NCBI RefSeq assembly: GCF_018139145.2
Contig: NC_059478.1
Location: forward strand, 29,325,001 to 29,389,000
Direction of reading: 5' to 3'
Source: Gymnogyps californianus
Lineage: Eukaryota > Chordata > Aves > Accipitriformes > Cathartidae
Length of the DNA stretch: 64,000 bases
Each line of letters opens with the position of its first letter. Position 1 is the stretch's first letter. The notes under the pieces are model-generated. The model was not told the origin of the DNA, ran no database searches, and was given only the letters and a program-made list of their open reading frames with translations. Positions 1 to 13,600 of this stretch are shown here, in pieces. The position numbers and the translations under genes are program-made.

Positions 1-3000
1 AATGACTGCTTGTAGGGTAAAGGTGATTCTCTCCCATCTATCTTCCTCTCTGTAACCCCCTAAACCAAACATAATTCTGAGGAAATAAAATAAAAAATGT
101 TTAGGCTCTGACATTGTTCCTATTCTTAGTGTAGTCGGCATATGCATAGAGGGACTAGAAAATACCTTCAAAGAACAGTAGCAGGAGACTGAACACGACA
201 CAGAAGGCTTTATCTTCTACTTGACTGTAGTTTATTAGTGCATTTGTTACCCATTAAAAAATCAAATGGAGGAATTTTTTTCCTGAAAGTACAAATAAAA
301 GACATTACTTGCTACCAACAAGCACAAAAAGAATCATCCACCATCAGCCTGAAACATAATTTCTTAATTATGATGATTACGTTGTCAGTAGTTGACACAG
401 TGACCTGATAGGACAAGAAATACAAAATGAAACTACCAGCCCATTCCTGAAGTGGGAAAAGAAAAGGAAACAAAATGTCATTTGTTCTCCTCTCAAATGG
501 CTTCCTTATGTTCTACAGAACCCCAAGCAATTGCAGCTGTTGGGAGAAGCTACAGCTACTTTCACTGCTGCCAGTCACACTCCCAGATGCCCTTAAGGAA
601 ACCCACAAGCCACACAACTTCATCACTGAGGTTCTTCAAAGTTAGTTCAGCTATAACTTCAGGAAAATTTGCAATAGAAAAGCATTTTCCTCTTAAAGAA
701 TCAGACTTTCAGTATACTGCTTCTCATTCCCTTTACCCTGGTCCTTCACTGGTATTTACTCTAAATCGGCAGTACCTTCCTCTTGGCTAGAAACCGTACA
801 GATTTAAACTGTAATGGCCAAAAAACCCTAGATGTCATTTATTGGACAAGCTTGGACAAAGGAAAAGAACATAGAAGAAATTTTAAAAAGTAGGGTGCAA
901 GTTGGGATGTCCTGGAAAACACAGTGAGGATTGGGCATATCTGAGGTTTCCCCCTACATTCCTGCTGGGACAGCCCGAGTACTCCAGAGGCCACTTTATG
1001 GGCTAAACATTGTGGCTGGCCAGGAAATCTGTGTGTGGCTGGGACACGACAGCAAGATAATTTAATTGAGGCCTCTGTGTGGCAAGAGAACGATGCTGGG
1101 CAAGATCTTCAGCTGATGGAGCAGTGTATAAAACAAAGGCAGCACAAGGTAACAGCTGCTGCTTTCCACCCAGTTCTGTTGATCTCAGTAGTACGTAATT
1201 CTCTCAGATGACAGGAAGTACTCTCCTTAATGTTAAAGAGGGTGACATACTAGTCTAATTTAAGTTTTGTAAAATATGGAGAACATCACAATAAAACTGT
1301 CTATAATGACAGAAATAACAGCTCTTTGTAACTGTTCCAAACTGGATACAGATGGAACATGTTAAAGCAAACTAAATTCTTCTATTAAGGAAGTAACTTA
1401 CTAACTTTTAAGTCATTTTTTATTCAAAATCATTGATGCTGATGATGTAACATGCAAAGTATATAAAGGTAGGTTATATCACAGTTGCGGCTCATTTCAG
1501 TTTGTTGATTTGTTTAAATGAACTAAAATGTTTGCACTGATCTTTCAAAACAATTTGAATGGGCACCTAGAATCTTTATCAGAAGGATCTAACTAATTAA
1601 GCCTAATCCCTTCAACAATGCCCTCATGAACCATGTTCAATATATACTGGAGTAATCTGGTATACACAGAAGACACACCATCCTGGCATGTCAAGAAAGT
1701 ACATAAAACTATATGATATTGTATCCTGAATGCTGATAACAGACTATAATTTCATATGTATTTATTTCAATATGTGTGGGTTTTTTTGAAAAACAATGGT
1801 TCTCTGATCTCTGCCATATTACCTAAAAAGAATATCCACACTACATTTCTAAAAGAAACCTCGAGATGAATTCCCCTTTAACACCTGTTAACACAACTTT
1901 TCCATCTACTCTAGGGCTTTTAAGGTTTAGCTAAATTGAGCTAGCTAAAATACATGCATTTGCTAGTGGAGACAAGTCTTTGGCACATTTCCCCTCAAAA
2001 AAGCCAAAGAGAACAAAGAACTAGTAAGATATTCAGTGTATGCTGAAGTTCAGCAAATTCAGCCTCTGGCAAACCAAGGTAAATAGAAAGCTCTTCTGTC
2101 AAGAATTTCTCATTGAGAATGCTCTGCCTACAGACAGCCCTTTCACAGTTAAGCCAAGAGGTTTTTCGCACAAGCTCTTTGCATAGTTTCAACTCTTGTG
2201 GTATCATACAGTCAAAGTAGTGATCTGAGATAATAAAGCTCCAGTCCAACTACAGCTTTAAATGGTAGTACTGGTAATGTTCTGGCACCATCTGATGTTT
2301 TTTGTTTTGCTTGCCTGGGTATAATCTCTAGGCAGCCACACTTTGTTTAGCCAATGAAACTAAAGAAGAAAACAGACTACTAAGGTCATATGCAGCTTGA
2401 AAAACAATGTTATCAAAATTAACAAACTGGGTTTCAAGACTGAACTGTGCATTAGCTAGATTAAACTGGTAACACCATGCATAAACACACCACCAGGTGA
2501 CTCCAAGGGGTGTTATAAAGTCAACGCTATAAATTCCACTTGGTAACAAACTAGTAAGCAATGTGACATCTGAAATGGGAAGATGAATTAGAAATATGGA
2601 AGTATTTCTTATTTTCTAAAATCAAACACAGAAGCTCTGCCTTTGAGTGATTCTTTTTCACAAAAGGGGTAACTGGGGTGATTTTTCTATTAAAATTAGC
2701 TTAACTTAGTATAAAGTTGCAATGCTTTAAGACACTAGACCTCTCAGCCCTACTATAAAGGGATTTTTATATTAAAATCATAAAAAGAAAAAAATGGTTT
2801 TATATTTGGTTAAAAAAAGGGAAAAGTTATTCCATGAATACTGTAAAGATTGCATGACAAACACAAACCCCAACCCCATGGTAAAAGCACTATTTCTGAA
2901 TCCCTAGGAAGGAACATGAGTATCTCTATGGGTCCTTTGAAGTTTTTATGTTAAAGTACAAGTGAAGTTATGTACTTATGTCAGAGATCAGTGCCAAAGA

Positions 3001-3280
3001 ACATTTCTTGCACTGAACAACAGATTTACAATTGTCCATAGCTCCTGGGGAATTCATTCCACATTCTTGGATCAGACCAGAGGAAAGCTGTGTCCCATTT
3101 AAATAAACCTTATCCTTAAAAGCTTATCTCAAGCCTCGAATGTTTTTTATACACCCTGGACCCTGGCCATATAGCCCCTTCAGGAGAAGACCCAGGCCCT
3201 TGGACTCACTGGTAAGCCCAACAGGCACTGTGGACAGGCAAACAACAGAGAGGCAAAGGGACGAGCACAACAGCAAGAGA
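1..3280. other. 5' flanking DNA, no recognised gene
   Basis: This is AT-rich sequence upstream of the OSBPL9 CpG island. The open frames are short, have no recognisable domain and lack a convincing exon structure. The longest (452-790, +) is Ser/Cys/His-rich with no family resemblance that I can see. A TATA-like element lies at 1127-1133, between two CAGCTG E-boxes (1110-1115 and 1153-1158), but nothing recognisable follows it. In mammals the upstream neighbour of this gene is EPS15 on the opposite strand; no EPS15 exon is recognisable here. Confidence 0.6.
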
Positions 3281-3289
3281 AATGAAAAG

Positions 3290-4600
3290 GTGCCATGGTG
3301 CCAAGTATTTTAGGGGACAGGATAACGCCTTCCCGCCCTCACACAACGGAAGCACCAGGGCACCGTGCCCTCACCACACCACTGCCACCGCGCAGCCCTC
3401 CCTCACGCCTCGCCCTCTGCCTCCCCTGCACCGCGAGGAGAAGCCCCGCCACTTCAGGGACCGGATCCCTCAGTTAACACCCGCAAACCCAAGTCCTTCG
3501 GTCGCCCAGGCTCCTCTCGCCCCCCGCTCTCCTCACCACACGCTACCTCGCCCCCGCCCGCCTTTCCGTTGCCTGACCGCGCCCCGCCTCCGCTCCAGCC
3601 GTTGGGCTGCCTGCCCCGCCCCTCCCCCCGAGGCGCGTCGCCGCTGCGCACACAAACCACGCCTCTTCCCCGCCCGCCCTCCGGGGAAGTGTGGCTTCTG
3701 GCCCCGCCCCCGCGCTGCGTGCCCCGCCTCTTTCCCTCCTGGCGGCCGCCGTGTCTCTCCCCTGCTCCCCTCACCGAACGGGCGGTGTGTGTGGTGGTGG
3801 TGCCGGTTCGGTGCCTAAGATGGCGTCTATCATGGAGGGCCCGCTGAGCAAATGGACCAATGTCATGAAGGGCTGGCAGTACCGCTGGTTCGTGCTGGAC
3901 TATAACGCCGGGCTCCTCTCCTACTACACGGTGAGGGGCAGCGGCGGGCCGGGCGGGTGAGGAGCCGGGAGACCGGCTGAGGCGCAGGGTGGGGGTGGGG
4001 AGGGGACTCGGGGCGGTGTGAGTGCTCGGGTGGCCAATGGGGAAGGAGGAGGCGGCGGGAGCAGCCAATGGGGTGGCCCTGCGGGGAGATTTATCGGTGG
4101 GGGCGACCGGCGTTGTTATTGTTGGCGGCCGGCGCGGGGGGAGGGGGCGGGAGCGGGAGCGGCCGTTGCCCCCTCGCGGGGAGTTCCCTGGCGGCCGGTG
4201 GCTCCGGAGCCGGCGTCGCCGGTGGGGTCTCGGAAAGCCGTAGGTGGCTCCCGGGGCCTCACACCGTCCCGGGGGAGTGAGGCCGGCCCGCTCGCTCCGG
4301 GTGGTCCGGAGCCTTGCTCGGTGATGGCCTCGGGCTCCTGGGTCCCGCTGTCTCAGCGCTCCGCAATCTGTCCAGCGGGAACTTGGTCTCGCCCTGATTT
4401 GGCCGCTCTGCCCAGGCGACGGGCCCGTGAGGGTGTCGCCTTCCCGGCGGCTCGCCTCAGAAACGTCTGCGCGGAGCAGCGATCTTCTGTGTCACTTCTT
4501 ACCCGAGGGTCACGGACACGATGTGACTGCACACGCCGAGTTCGCTGCCTCAACAGCAGGTTGCTTCCCAGTTTGAGATTGACTTTCCTGTTTCCGTTGA
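3290..4600. promoter_or_regulatory. OSBPL9: CpG-island promoter of the OSBPL9 long form
   Basis: There is a sharp change from AT-rich DNA to dense CpG sequence, centred on coding exon 1. GC boxes of the CCCCGCCCC type lie at 3614-3622 and 3702-3711. ETS-like GGAAG cores lie near 3347 and 3684. There is no TATA box at a sensible distance, as expected for a housekeeping, dispersed-start promoter. Two CCAAT boxes (4034-4038, 4065-4069) lie downstream, inside intron 1. The exact transcription start cannot be read from the sequence. Confidence 0.85.
3820..3930 (+). CDS. OSBPL9: OSBPL9 exon 1 (coding part): start and first PH strands
   Basis: Encodes residues 1-37, beginning [12 protein letters not shown] and ending LLSYYT. 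It has the PH-domain opening: EGPLSKW, then the strongly conserved [10 protein letters not shown] pattern with basic residues K17 and R22 for phosphoinositide binding. The ATG context is good (A at -3, G at +4). A second in-frame ATG lies at codon 5, but the first matches the known family start. The donor is ACG|GTGAGG and the exon ends in phase 0. The 5' untranslated start is not visible. Confidence 0.96.
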
Positions 4601-7600
4601 GGACTTCCTACTTTGAAGCACGAACTTTTAAAGTGCAGTGTATTAAGAAACAGGGATGACTGTTGACTTGACTTTTGACTTGACTCTTTTTTGTGTAACC
4701 ACTGTCAGGTCCTGACTTGCTAGCTTGTTCGGCTTCTTACATAAAAATGTGAATTAAGTTACAGATATTTTAGCAGTATGAATTCATTTTTTCAGGGATA
4801 TACCCTTAAATGAGAAGGCTAACTGGCTGAACTGCATGCACGCACAGCTAAGTTTTTTTAGCATGGAGCAATTGCTATTAGTGTGTCAGTCTGGATAAAA
4901 CACATACAAATTTAACCTGTAGTAAATTGTAATAGACTTATAGCAAATAACTTGGAGTATCATGCTGTCTGTGAAGGTGTATTCATACAGAAGCATTGCA
5001 TATAAAACTTTTTTCCCCTAAATCTGGATTTCCAGCCCTATTAGGAGAGAGCTTATCTCTCCAGACCTGGGAGTTGATAAGGCTCTCAGCATAAAACAGT
5101 TACAGACTCTCAAACAATTTTGGTTCATGTAGGTTCAAAATCCCTCACCTGGAATATGGATAGAGAAATGAAAGTGCTTTTATAGTTGCTTTTTAATGGC
5201 TGTTCAAATGTCAACTGTTTCACTGAGATGAATTAGTGAGTGTAGTCTAAGTAGAGGTCCAAGGTACAAAGTCATTTAATGCTCAGCTACAGAAATAGAA
5301 ACATTTGCTGATGACTAGTGCATATAATAATAATTCTGGTTATTGCACTGACTTTCATTCTATGGTCTTCACCTGTTTAATAAAAATCAGTTCTTATATT
5401 TCATTATTTCCTATGATTAGGTATCCCAACATCTGCATTACACTTTTATTTTGTATAATTTATTATGTTTTCTGTTATTGTAATGACTTTTAGTTCACAC
5501 ATTTAAAAATCCTTTTTTTAACTACCTGTCCTAAAAAATTCAAGTTGGGTTCAAGAAATCAAATTGTGTTCTCTGCTTTGTGTGCCTTTACCACTAGGAA
5601 ATACCTGCAGTTAACATTTACTTTAGAATGCTTTCCTTATCCATGTGCTATCTTTTCTGCACATATATCTGTAAAGTACTTGTTATGTCATTCTCTAGAC
5701 AACTGAATTCATTCTTGTACCTAAGGGTGTGTATCATGTTGAAAGACTGGCTGCCAAAAGAACAGGTCCTTCAGCATGCATGCTTCTTCATGTGTGCTGG
5801 CATGATTACTCATAGGGCTGTAGGGTCAGCTGGAGCATGGGTTTGAAAGATAATTCAGATCAAGTCCCAGTTGCCCGCGTGCCTCACAAGTCCTACTATT
5901 AGCATTGAGAAGGTAGTGGGATACTCCTTCTTTCAGCTCTACCTTTAGTTTTAGAGTAATAACTCCTGAATGGTAGTTTACAAGGCTGTGGTACATAAGC
6001 AACATTAATTTGGAATGTTAGCGGGTTTGGGGGCTTTATTTATGTGGGGAAATGACCTGTTGTGATTCTATATGTGCAGACTTGTATTTTGAATTAAAGG
6101 CTTATCTATGCAATCAGGTACATAGGGTTGTGTACTCCGTTCCCTCTGTGCCAGTTTCAGTCTGAAGCAATATAGTTGCCTTGCTCTGCTTGTGTAAGTG
6201 TAACTGGATGATTTTTGAGCCTGAAACTGGCCCTTCCCTATGAGCGTAATGCATGGGTGGGCTAGGCTGAGATTGTTTTGACCTGGCTGTATAGACATGC
6301 AATCTGGAAACAGTTTTGCTGATAGGAGAGATTACAGTTAACAGTTAGCTTTTACCTGCTCATCACTTCTCGCAGACTCCTCAGCCCATTTCAATTCAGA
6401 AAGTTGCACATGCAGGAAACACTTTCTCCGGTAGATCCAATAGCCAGTTAACCTTTGGCAGAGGAGCTGTGGAAAACTGCAGGGTAATAACTTCTGATGC
6501 AGCTGAACTTTCCGTCAGAGCTAGAGCCAGAAACATATGTCTCTTCGTAGGTGTGTCCTTGCACTGTTGTATTTAGTCTTCCTTGGTAGTAACTTAAAAT
6601 AGACTGCCGAAAAGTACCCTTAATGTGGAATAAACATTCAAACAGAGTTAGTGTGCAATAGTATTGTACATGTGGGGAAAAAAAAAGCACCTAAATTAGT
6701 ATGCTTTGTCTTTTGGTAAAATAAGTAGATGTTAACCTAAATATGTTTTGGATACATACATCAGAAGCAAATTAATTCAATTAAGTTTACATTTCTGACA
6801 TGATTAGAACTTTCAAGGAGCAAGGCAAAAGATTTTACATCAAGTCTGAGTCAGAAAAAAAATGAGAATGTAATGTTCACACTTATTTCTGTTTTCATTT
6901 GTGTATTCCTTCCTCTCTACTTAGTTGTATTGCAGTGAACACTAGTAGTACTACTTGCAAGTGTGAATGCAAATGTTTCTCATTTGCATTTCCAAGTTGT
7001 TTTACAAAGTTTTTTTACAATGCCAAATTGTTTGCTTTTTTCCCCACTTCTTCTGTAGTTTGTGGGTTTTTTTCTCTTTCAGAATAGAAATGTACATCCT
7101 CAAATTTGCTTATAATTACATTTGTTTAAATTTATTTATGAATTATATATTTCAGAGAGTATGATCTGGACTTGTCATCCAAATATTGTCTTTACATGGT
7201 TTTGCTCGAATAAATGATTGTCTGATATCAGTAAATGGTTACTTTTTTCTTTTTTTTGAAGAGCAAAATATGAAATAAATAACTGTGTGCCATTTTGGAT
7301 CAGTTTGACCAATGGTTTGACAAATTACTTCTTTTTTTCCCCTCAATATTCTTTGATTTGTGAATCCACCAATGTTTTCTCTTGAAGGTATAGCAGATGT
7401 AAGTTTACTGAAGCATTGTGTTTTTTTCAGTGTGTAGTTGGCTGCACTGACAATATTTAACAGAAAAGTCTCAAAGTGGCTGATTTCTGCCTTCTGCTGG
7501 TGCAGGAGCTGTAAAGTTGTTCCGTGAGCTGGAGTCCAGCTGAAAAATAACTTTATGCTGATTTATTTTTTCAGCTGAATTTGTTCTGTCGTTTGTTTTC

Positions 7601-10600
7601 TGCATGTCAGTATAAAAATGTGTGTTGGCGTTATACTGAAAGATAGTATGAGGACAAAGAAATGGCTAGGGAGGAAGAGGGAGTTGAACGCAATTTGCTT
7701 TTTGTTTGTGTTTTCTGGCAGAAGTGCTGTCTTAAATACACATCAGCTATAGCCTTGATTACCCTTGGGAATCCTGTAGAAATAATCCAGAGAACCCCTC
7801 AAGGTTAAAAATCTGATTTAAATTGTTTTAAGTGTACTCTTTAAATAAATATTTTAATTGTGTAATAAATTGAAAGCAGAACTGGCATAGCTGTGCAAAC
7901 AATGGTAAAACCAGGGCCAGTAGATAGGAAGGTCAGTTCCTTAAAATATTTTAAAACTTCGTGGATATTTGACATACGGTGGTATTGAAAGGAGAACTGT
8001 TCAAAATGTTGTAGACTTAAACAGCAGCCTTGTATAGTGAATGAGGGTTACAAGAAAAAATTGTTGTGTGTGACAACTCCATAGTGTGTATTGTTGAAAC
8101 AAAACTGGGTAGCCTCCCATCATCTTAACGGTTCTTGCACCGATCAATGCCTAACGAATAGATTTAAATGCTTAGATGTTCTGTTGTTGTTTCATTAATC
8201 ATTCCATCAAACTACTTTTAAAAACATATGCTGGTTGAATGCTTTCAGGAGCAAAATCTGTGTGAAAACAGTCATTAGGAGGAAGTAGTTGTGGTGGTGT
8301 AAAAATATTTTTCCCCTCATGCTTTTTAAAGATTGCTGCTGGTTAGCAACTTTAATACTGGTTGTACTGTATTGAAGAGCTGCTTGTGGATTGTACAATC
8401 CAGATATTGAGGAGGGGGAGTCAAATTTTGCAGCAGTTTCATGAACCTTTGGTGATGAACTGAAAACAAATCTTGTTAACTTGATTTCAAATGATGCCTC
8501 TGAAGCTGGAGTCATGGCTCAGTGCCCCTATGGCAGAGACTTTCAGTTGAATGCGTTTTCCTGCTTTTTCCAAATACAGTTTCTAAATCAACAGCTGTGT
8601 GCAAAAATCCCAAGAAAACAGGAAAAAACCCATTTGCTTTTGCACAAACATTCCCTTTGAGGTCTCTGCTTTCCATTCTCACCTGAGGTGACGCTTTTTC
8701 CTGTAATAACTTGATCTGTCACATGCAGTGCAAACAGCTCAGTGAGTCTAATAAAAACAGACAAAACTATAAGCAAACTAGGTATAATAAGAAAAAGAAT
8801 TCTGAATTTACAAACACAGGATAAAAAATATTGATGGCTATTATGCAATGCTAAATTGAATTTTGTACATAGTTTTAACTTTGTATCACAGGTTTTGATA
8901 CACTGAGTAAATTGTTAGAGGATTGTAATTTAAGTAGTTGACTCCTCTTTGGTAGTTAGGCTATGGGTCTGGTTTTAGGTCTCCCAATACTTGATTTTGT
9001 ACTGGTACTCTGAACTGCTTGTTGTCTGTCCTCTCAAAGCCAGCCACATTGTCTGCTCCATTAATTTGACAAAGAGTAGTTGGGTGCTCATGTAGGATCT
9101 GGATCAAGATGGGTACAGTTTGGCAAATCAGAAGAGTACAGATCATGTGCTAACTGTGGATCCAAAGAAAACCAGTTCAGTACCTAAATCTGTTCACTTA
9201 CCTGCAAAATCTCATCTATTACATGTTTTTAATATTTTCTTTATTAGGTGTGCAAAATAAAACCAGTAGCAATCCAGAGGATCAATTTGTTGTTGTTGTT
9301 GGATTACAACTTAGTTTAAGGTTTCTAGCTATTTAAAAGTCTTTCCTCAATGCGGGTTGGGAATGGAGCAGTTAAGCTGAGTCTAATGAGCTAATGAATT
9401 GTCAGGTGAGAGATACAATTTAATGAATAAGCTTTCTTTAAAATAACAATTATACAGTATAAACTTCTAATAGCAATTACAGTATTTAGAAATTTGAAAA
9501 GATCTACATGGTGATCAGATACCCAGTCCTGTTGCAGATATAGGCTGTTTAGTCTGTAGCTGTGCTTCTTGGGGAAGAGGCTGAAGGGAGGGTCCTGTGA
9601 TTGTGCTGTGTCTTTTACACCTTGATCCAGTTAAGGCCTCTCATGCATTTATCTGTTGTAGGATTCTGTAAGCAGTGTAATGCTTTTCTATGTCAGGAAC
9701 CATAAATTCTTGCCTTACTTTTTTCAGATACGCATGGCATCTGTTGGGGTTAAATGAGCCCCAGTGGCATCCTCAGTTATTGCTGCAGTGTTTTGGTTCC
9801 TGTTTTATGACTGCATCCACAAAAGTCAAAGCTTTAGCTACAGAAACAACATGGCTGTTACATGCTGTCCCTGTGCTCAAGGAGGTCCTCCTCTGAGACT
9901 GGAGTGTGCTTTGCAAGGGAGCTAGAGGAATGGTGGGCTGGGAACAGCATGTAAAGTTTTAAAATTGTTGGGGTTTATTTCTGCTTGAAAAATGAGGATT
10001 GCCTTAGCATTTGATGAGAACAATGACTATTATGGAAAGTGGTCCAAACTAAAGCTTCTCCTGTAGATGTAGTATCAGGTACTGGAATGATAGGTGCTTT
10101 GTTCCAGTTAGGTAGGATGAATTAGATTTACCGCTTCATTATAATTGGTATTAACCAATTAAAGCTCTGTCTGAACATGGCGAAATTGTAAGTATACAGG
10201 ACCACGCTCTGAGCCTGTGATTTATCTTGTGAATCTTTTTGCAGACTAAGAACATTATAATGTTTAAACTTAATTTCGATTCCATTAAAATGTGGTGTAC
10301 AAGGAAAAGGAAGGCTTTTACAGTGACTTTTGCAGTTGAGTTGATAGTCATCTGCACAGTGGAAATCAGGGTTGTTGGGATTCTGCCCTCCCTTGCACTA
10401 GGACTAGCTCTCATCTTCCCTGCACTTAGCTGGTTGAGGGATCTAAACCATACCAAAACGAATGTCTCTTCTGCTGCCTTTGCTTTTTGTCTGATTTGGT
10501 TCGCTGCCTGTGCTCAGTACAGCGAGCTGGGAGTGCTTTGCCTGGCACGCCGGAGGGCCTGGAGTGTGTGATCCGGACAGTCAGACCTGATAGGTTTCTT

Positions 10601-13600
10601 TCAGCTGCTGCAGAGTTGCATCCTCAGTCCAGATACTTTCTTTGCTGCTAAGGTTATGCCAGTATTTCTTCTTGAAACCACCAGAGGGAGTAATAAGCCC
10701 TCAGTAGTGTCCTCCCATTTTAGGAGAACTCTCAAGGCAGTGAATATAAAAAATAAAAGTGTACTCTAGTGACGTGTGTCCCAAGTATATACAATTTCTG
10801 ATAGGAAATTATTGCAGTAATTCTGTTTCTAGATCCTTTCTTGGTTTTGAGCTTTTCAAAAAACCCACAAAACGTCAGAAAAATCTTCCTTATGTAGAAG
10901 TTTTCATTCAGGAAATCTACAATGAAATTATATATCTGTAGAATACATTATGGATGCACTGCTGGTCTTTACTTCCATTTCATTGTGACCAGCTAACCTG
11001 TATTGATGTGAAAACAGGTAGATTAATACTGATGGTTTCTAACATTCAGAAGACAACTCTGACAAATCAGAGACTGAATTGAATGAGAGATCAGCAAAAA
11101 CATTATTTGAAGCTCCGACTGCTATATTTTTAAATTATCTTTCGTGAATAGGATTTGCTGTGACTGTTCTCCGTGTAGCTATATCTCAGATATGTAGCAG
11201 ATGAAGAATAATTTGTTGCTGTTAAGGCTGGTACTTCTCGTTCCTGTCTTTTTTTCCACTGATATCAATAAGATTTCATTGTCTAATGGCTTCAGTGAAA
11301 ATAGAGCTGGTCATAATCACATCAATATATTGTCCAGATGGAATTGTTACAATACTGTTGGAAGGAAGTGGATATTTCAGAAGATGACAGCAAGAGAATC
11401 TGTTCATGAGACACCAGTGATAGCTGTGTTTTCGTGACCTGAAAGAATGTAGTTTGAATATTTGGATGGTAAGAGAGAAGAGGTTGTATTAGACAAGACT
11501 ACCTTTGCAGATAAGGCTACAAAGACATGCAGTTTACCATTTAAAAAACAGAAGGAGTGTGTGTGTGTGTAGTTAAAAACCAGAAGATATTTTGCATCTA
11601 TCAGAAAACTGAGTATTTAGGATGACGGAAATGTTTTCTTTTTTTCTTTATCTTAAAGAGTTTGTGTGTGTGCTACTTTGGCTTGCCACTATTGCCCAAT
11701 AACACTTACAACATTGGCAGAAAGTTACTGACAAATCTACCTGAGTCAGTGCTGGGAATAGCTGAAAGTTCAAGGTATCACAATTTCAAGCTAGAAGTGA
11801 GTTGGCTGTTTAGAATTGCCTGTTTGGGGGGGGTGAGATTTTTTCCCCTGGAATTCCCTTGTCAGTGCTTCAAACAGATACTAAAGAAGAGATTCAGTAA
11901 TTTAGCTGCAAGGTAGGCTAGTCTACAGGTTTGAGCACTGGTTATGGATGTAGGAATCCTGTTTTCTGATCTGGGCTCTTACCACTTAAATGGCTATAAA
12001 CATAACTTTTCTAACTGTTGTAATGAAAGCACGCTGTACTATCTAGGAAGTAGACATAGAAACCTGTCTAAACATGAAATTTGTATCTGTATGACAAGGG
12101 GTGTGAATCTGGAAAACCTTCTGACAGAGGTATAATTGCATTTGTACAATTCTGCCTGCCCAGCTGGCTTTTGTTATGGACACTTTTCTGAAAGTAGGAG
12201 AGAAAGGAGGAAGAAGTAAATCAGTATACTGCCAATTTTTAATATTTCCTAATTCCTTTCTTCTTCACTTCTTTTTACTTTCTATAAAGGTGTGGACTGC
12301 ATCTTCTAAGTATTTCTTCAAGGTATCTACAAAACTTCTTGAAGTGGGATATTGTATTCTTATTTTTTGAAGGATTACTTTTTCATACTATGGTGGTGTA
12401 CTTTCTTTTGTGTGAGAACTAACCTATTTTGTAACAGAAGTTGCATCTCGTTCAATCAGTCAATAAAACATTATACAAAAATGCTTTATTCTTTTCTCAG
12501 TTGCTTTGAATAACTAACTTTCTCCTTGCAATTCTTATTGTATTTTTTAATCCAGTGATCTGTTTTTTTCTGTTTCAGTCAAAAGACAAAATGATGAGAG
12601 GATCACGCCGAGGGTGTGTTAGACTCAGGGTAAGTGTTGTTTTATTCAGTACTTAATGACTTACTGTGTATAATATGGCCTAATGGAGAGAACTGCAAGG
12701 AGACTTTTGAGGTTTGGGCTCTATTCCTGACTCTGCAAAATACTGAAATAGTGAAAGTATTTAAAGAAAGAAAACATTAGAGGTCAAGTGACATGCTGGG
12801 CTAATTACATTCTATAATTTTATATATTGTATAAAAACATTATACGTTTTATACATTGTATAAAAAAGCATTATATGACAGAGTAAGATGGGTTAGTAGT
12901 AGCATGCTATGAAAAAGTTGCTGTTTGCAGTTCTCATTTCTTTGTGTGTGGAGATATTTATGTATATGCATATATGTTCTGTACCTACAGAAGTCATTGC
13001 AAAATTATTTCCTTCTGTCCTTCTGATTTGCCTTTATTCTCTTACTGTGTCCTCCATTCTGCCAGTTTGGACACTCTTTAAGCCTGCCACTTGACTATGC
13101 TTGAGCTTAGTGAAACAAAGGAGGACTGGAGAGGGAAGGAAGAAAACAGCAGGCAAAGTTTTTGAAATATCAGCTGGGGGTGGTACAAATTGGGGAAACA
13201 GAGGTAAGAAGATGCAGAGTGGGAAAGCTGTGTGTTATGTGTTTGAAGCACTCCGGCTTGGGACATTTAACCTTGAGTGCTGCTGTTGTAGCTTGAAATG
13301 ACAGTACTGAAGTGAGGTGGGAATGCTGTGATGTCTTTGCATGTGCCCAGTTTCTATCTTGTGGTCACGCACGTACCAAAAATATTTGTTGCACATGTCC
13401 TGTTTCTATATTTTTTCCCATTCCTCATAGAATCTCTCATTCCAGTATGCAGCAGTCTTGTGAAGAGCTCATGTAAATAGGGGGAAGGAGTCAGGAGGAT
13501 AATGGGTATGAATGGGAGCATTTTGAGTCTTGAAGTAAGAGAAGTATAGGGAAGGTGATCTGTGGTCTGACACACAATGTGATGAGTGTTGCAGCAGAAC

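Noticed and set aside
452..790. 112-codon open frame in the 5' flank
   Set aside because: No recognisable family, no splice sites in a consistent layout, and low-complexity Ser/Cys/His content.
3282..4659. Several long open frames on both strands in the first CpG island (for example 3454-4068 on -, 3282-3818 and 4018-4659 on +)
   Set aside because: GC-rich DNA lacks stop codons by composition. The frames are Pro/Arg/Gly/Ser-rich, overlap each other and the true exon 1, and show no family features.
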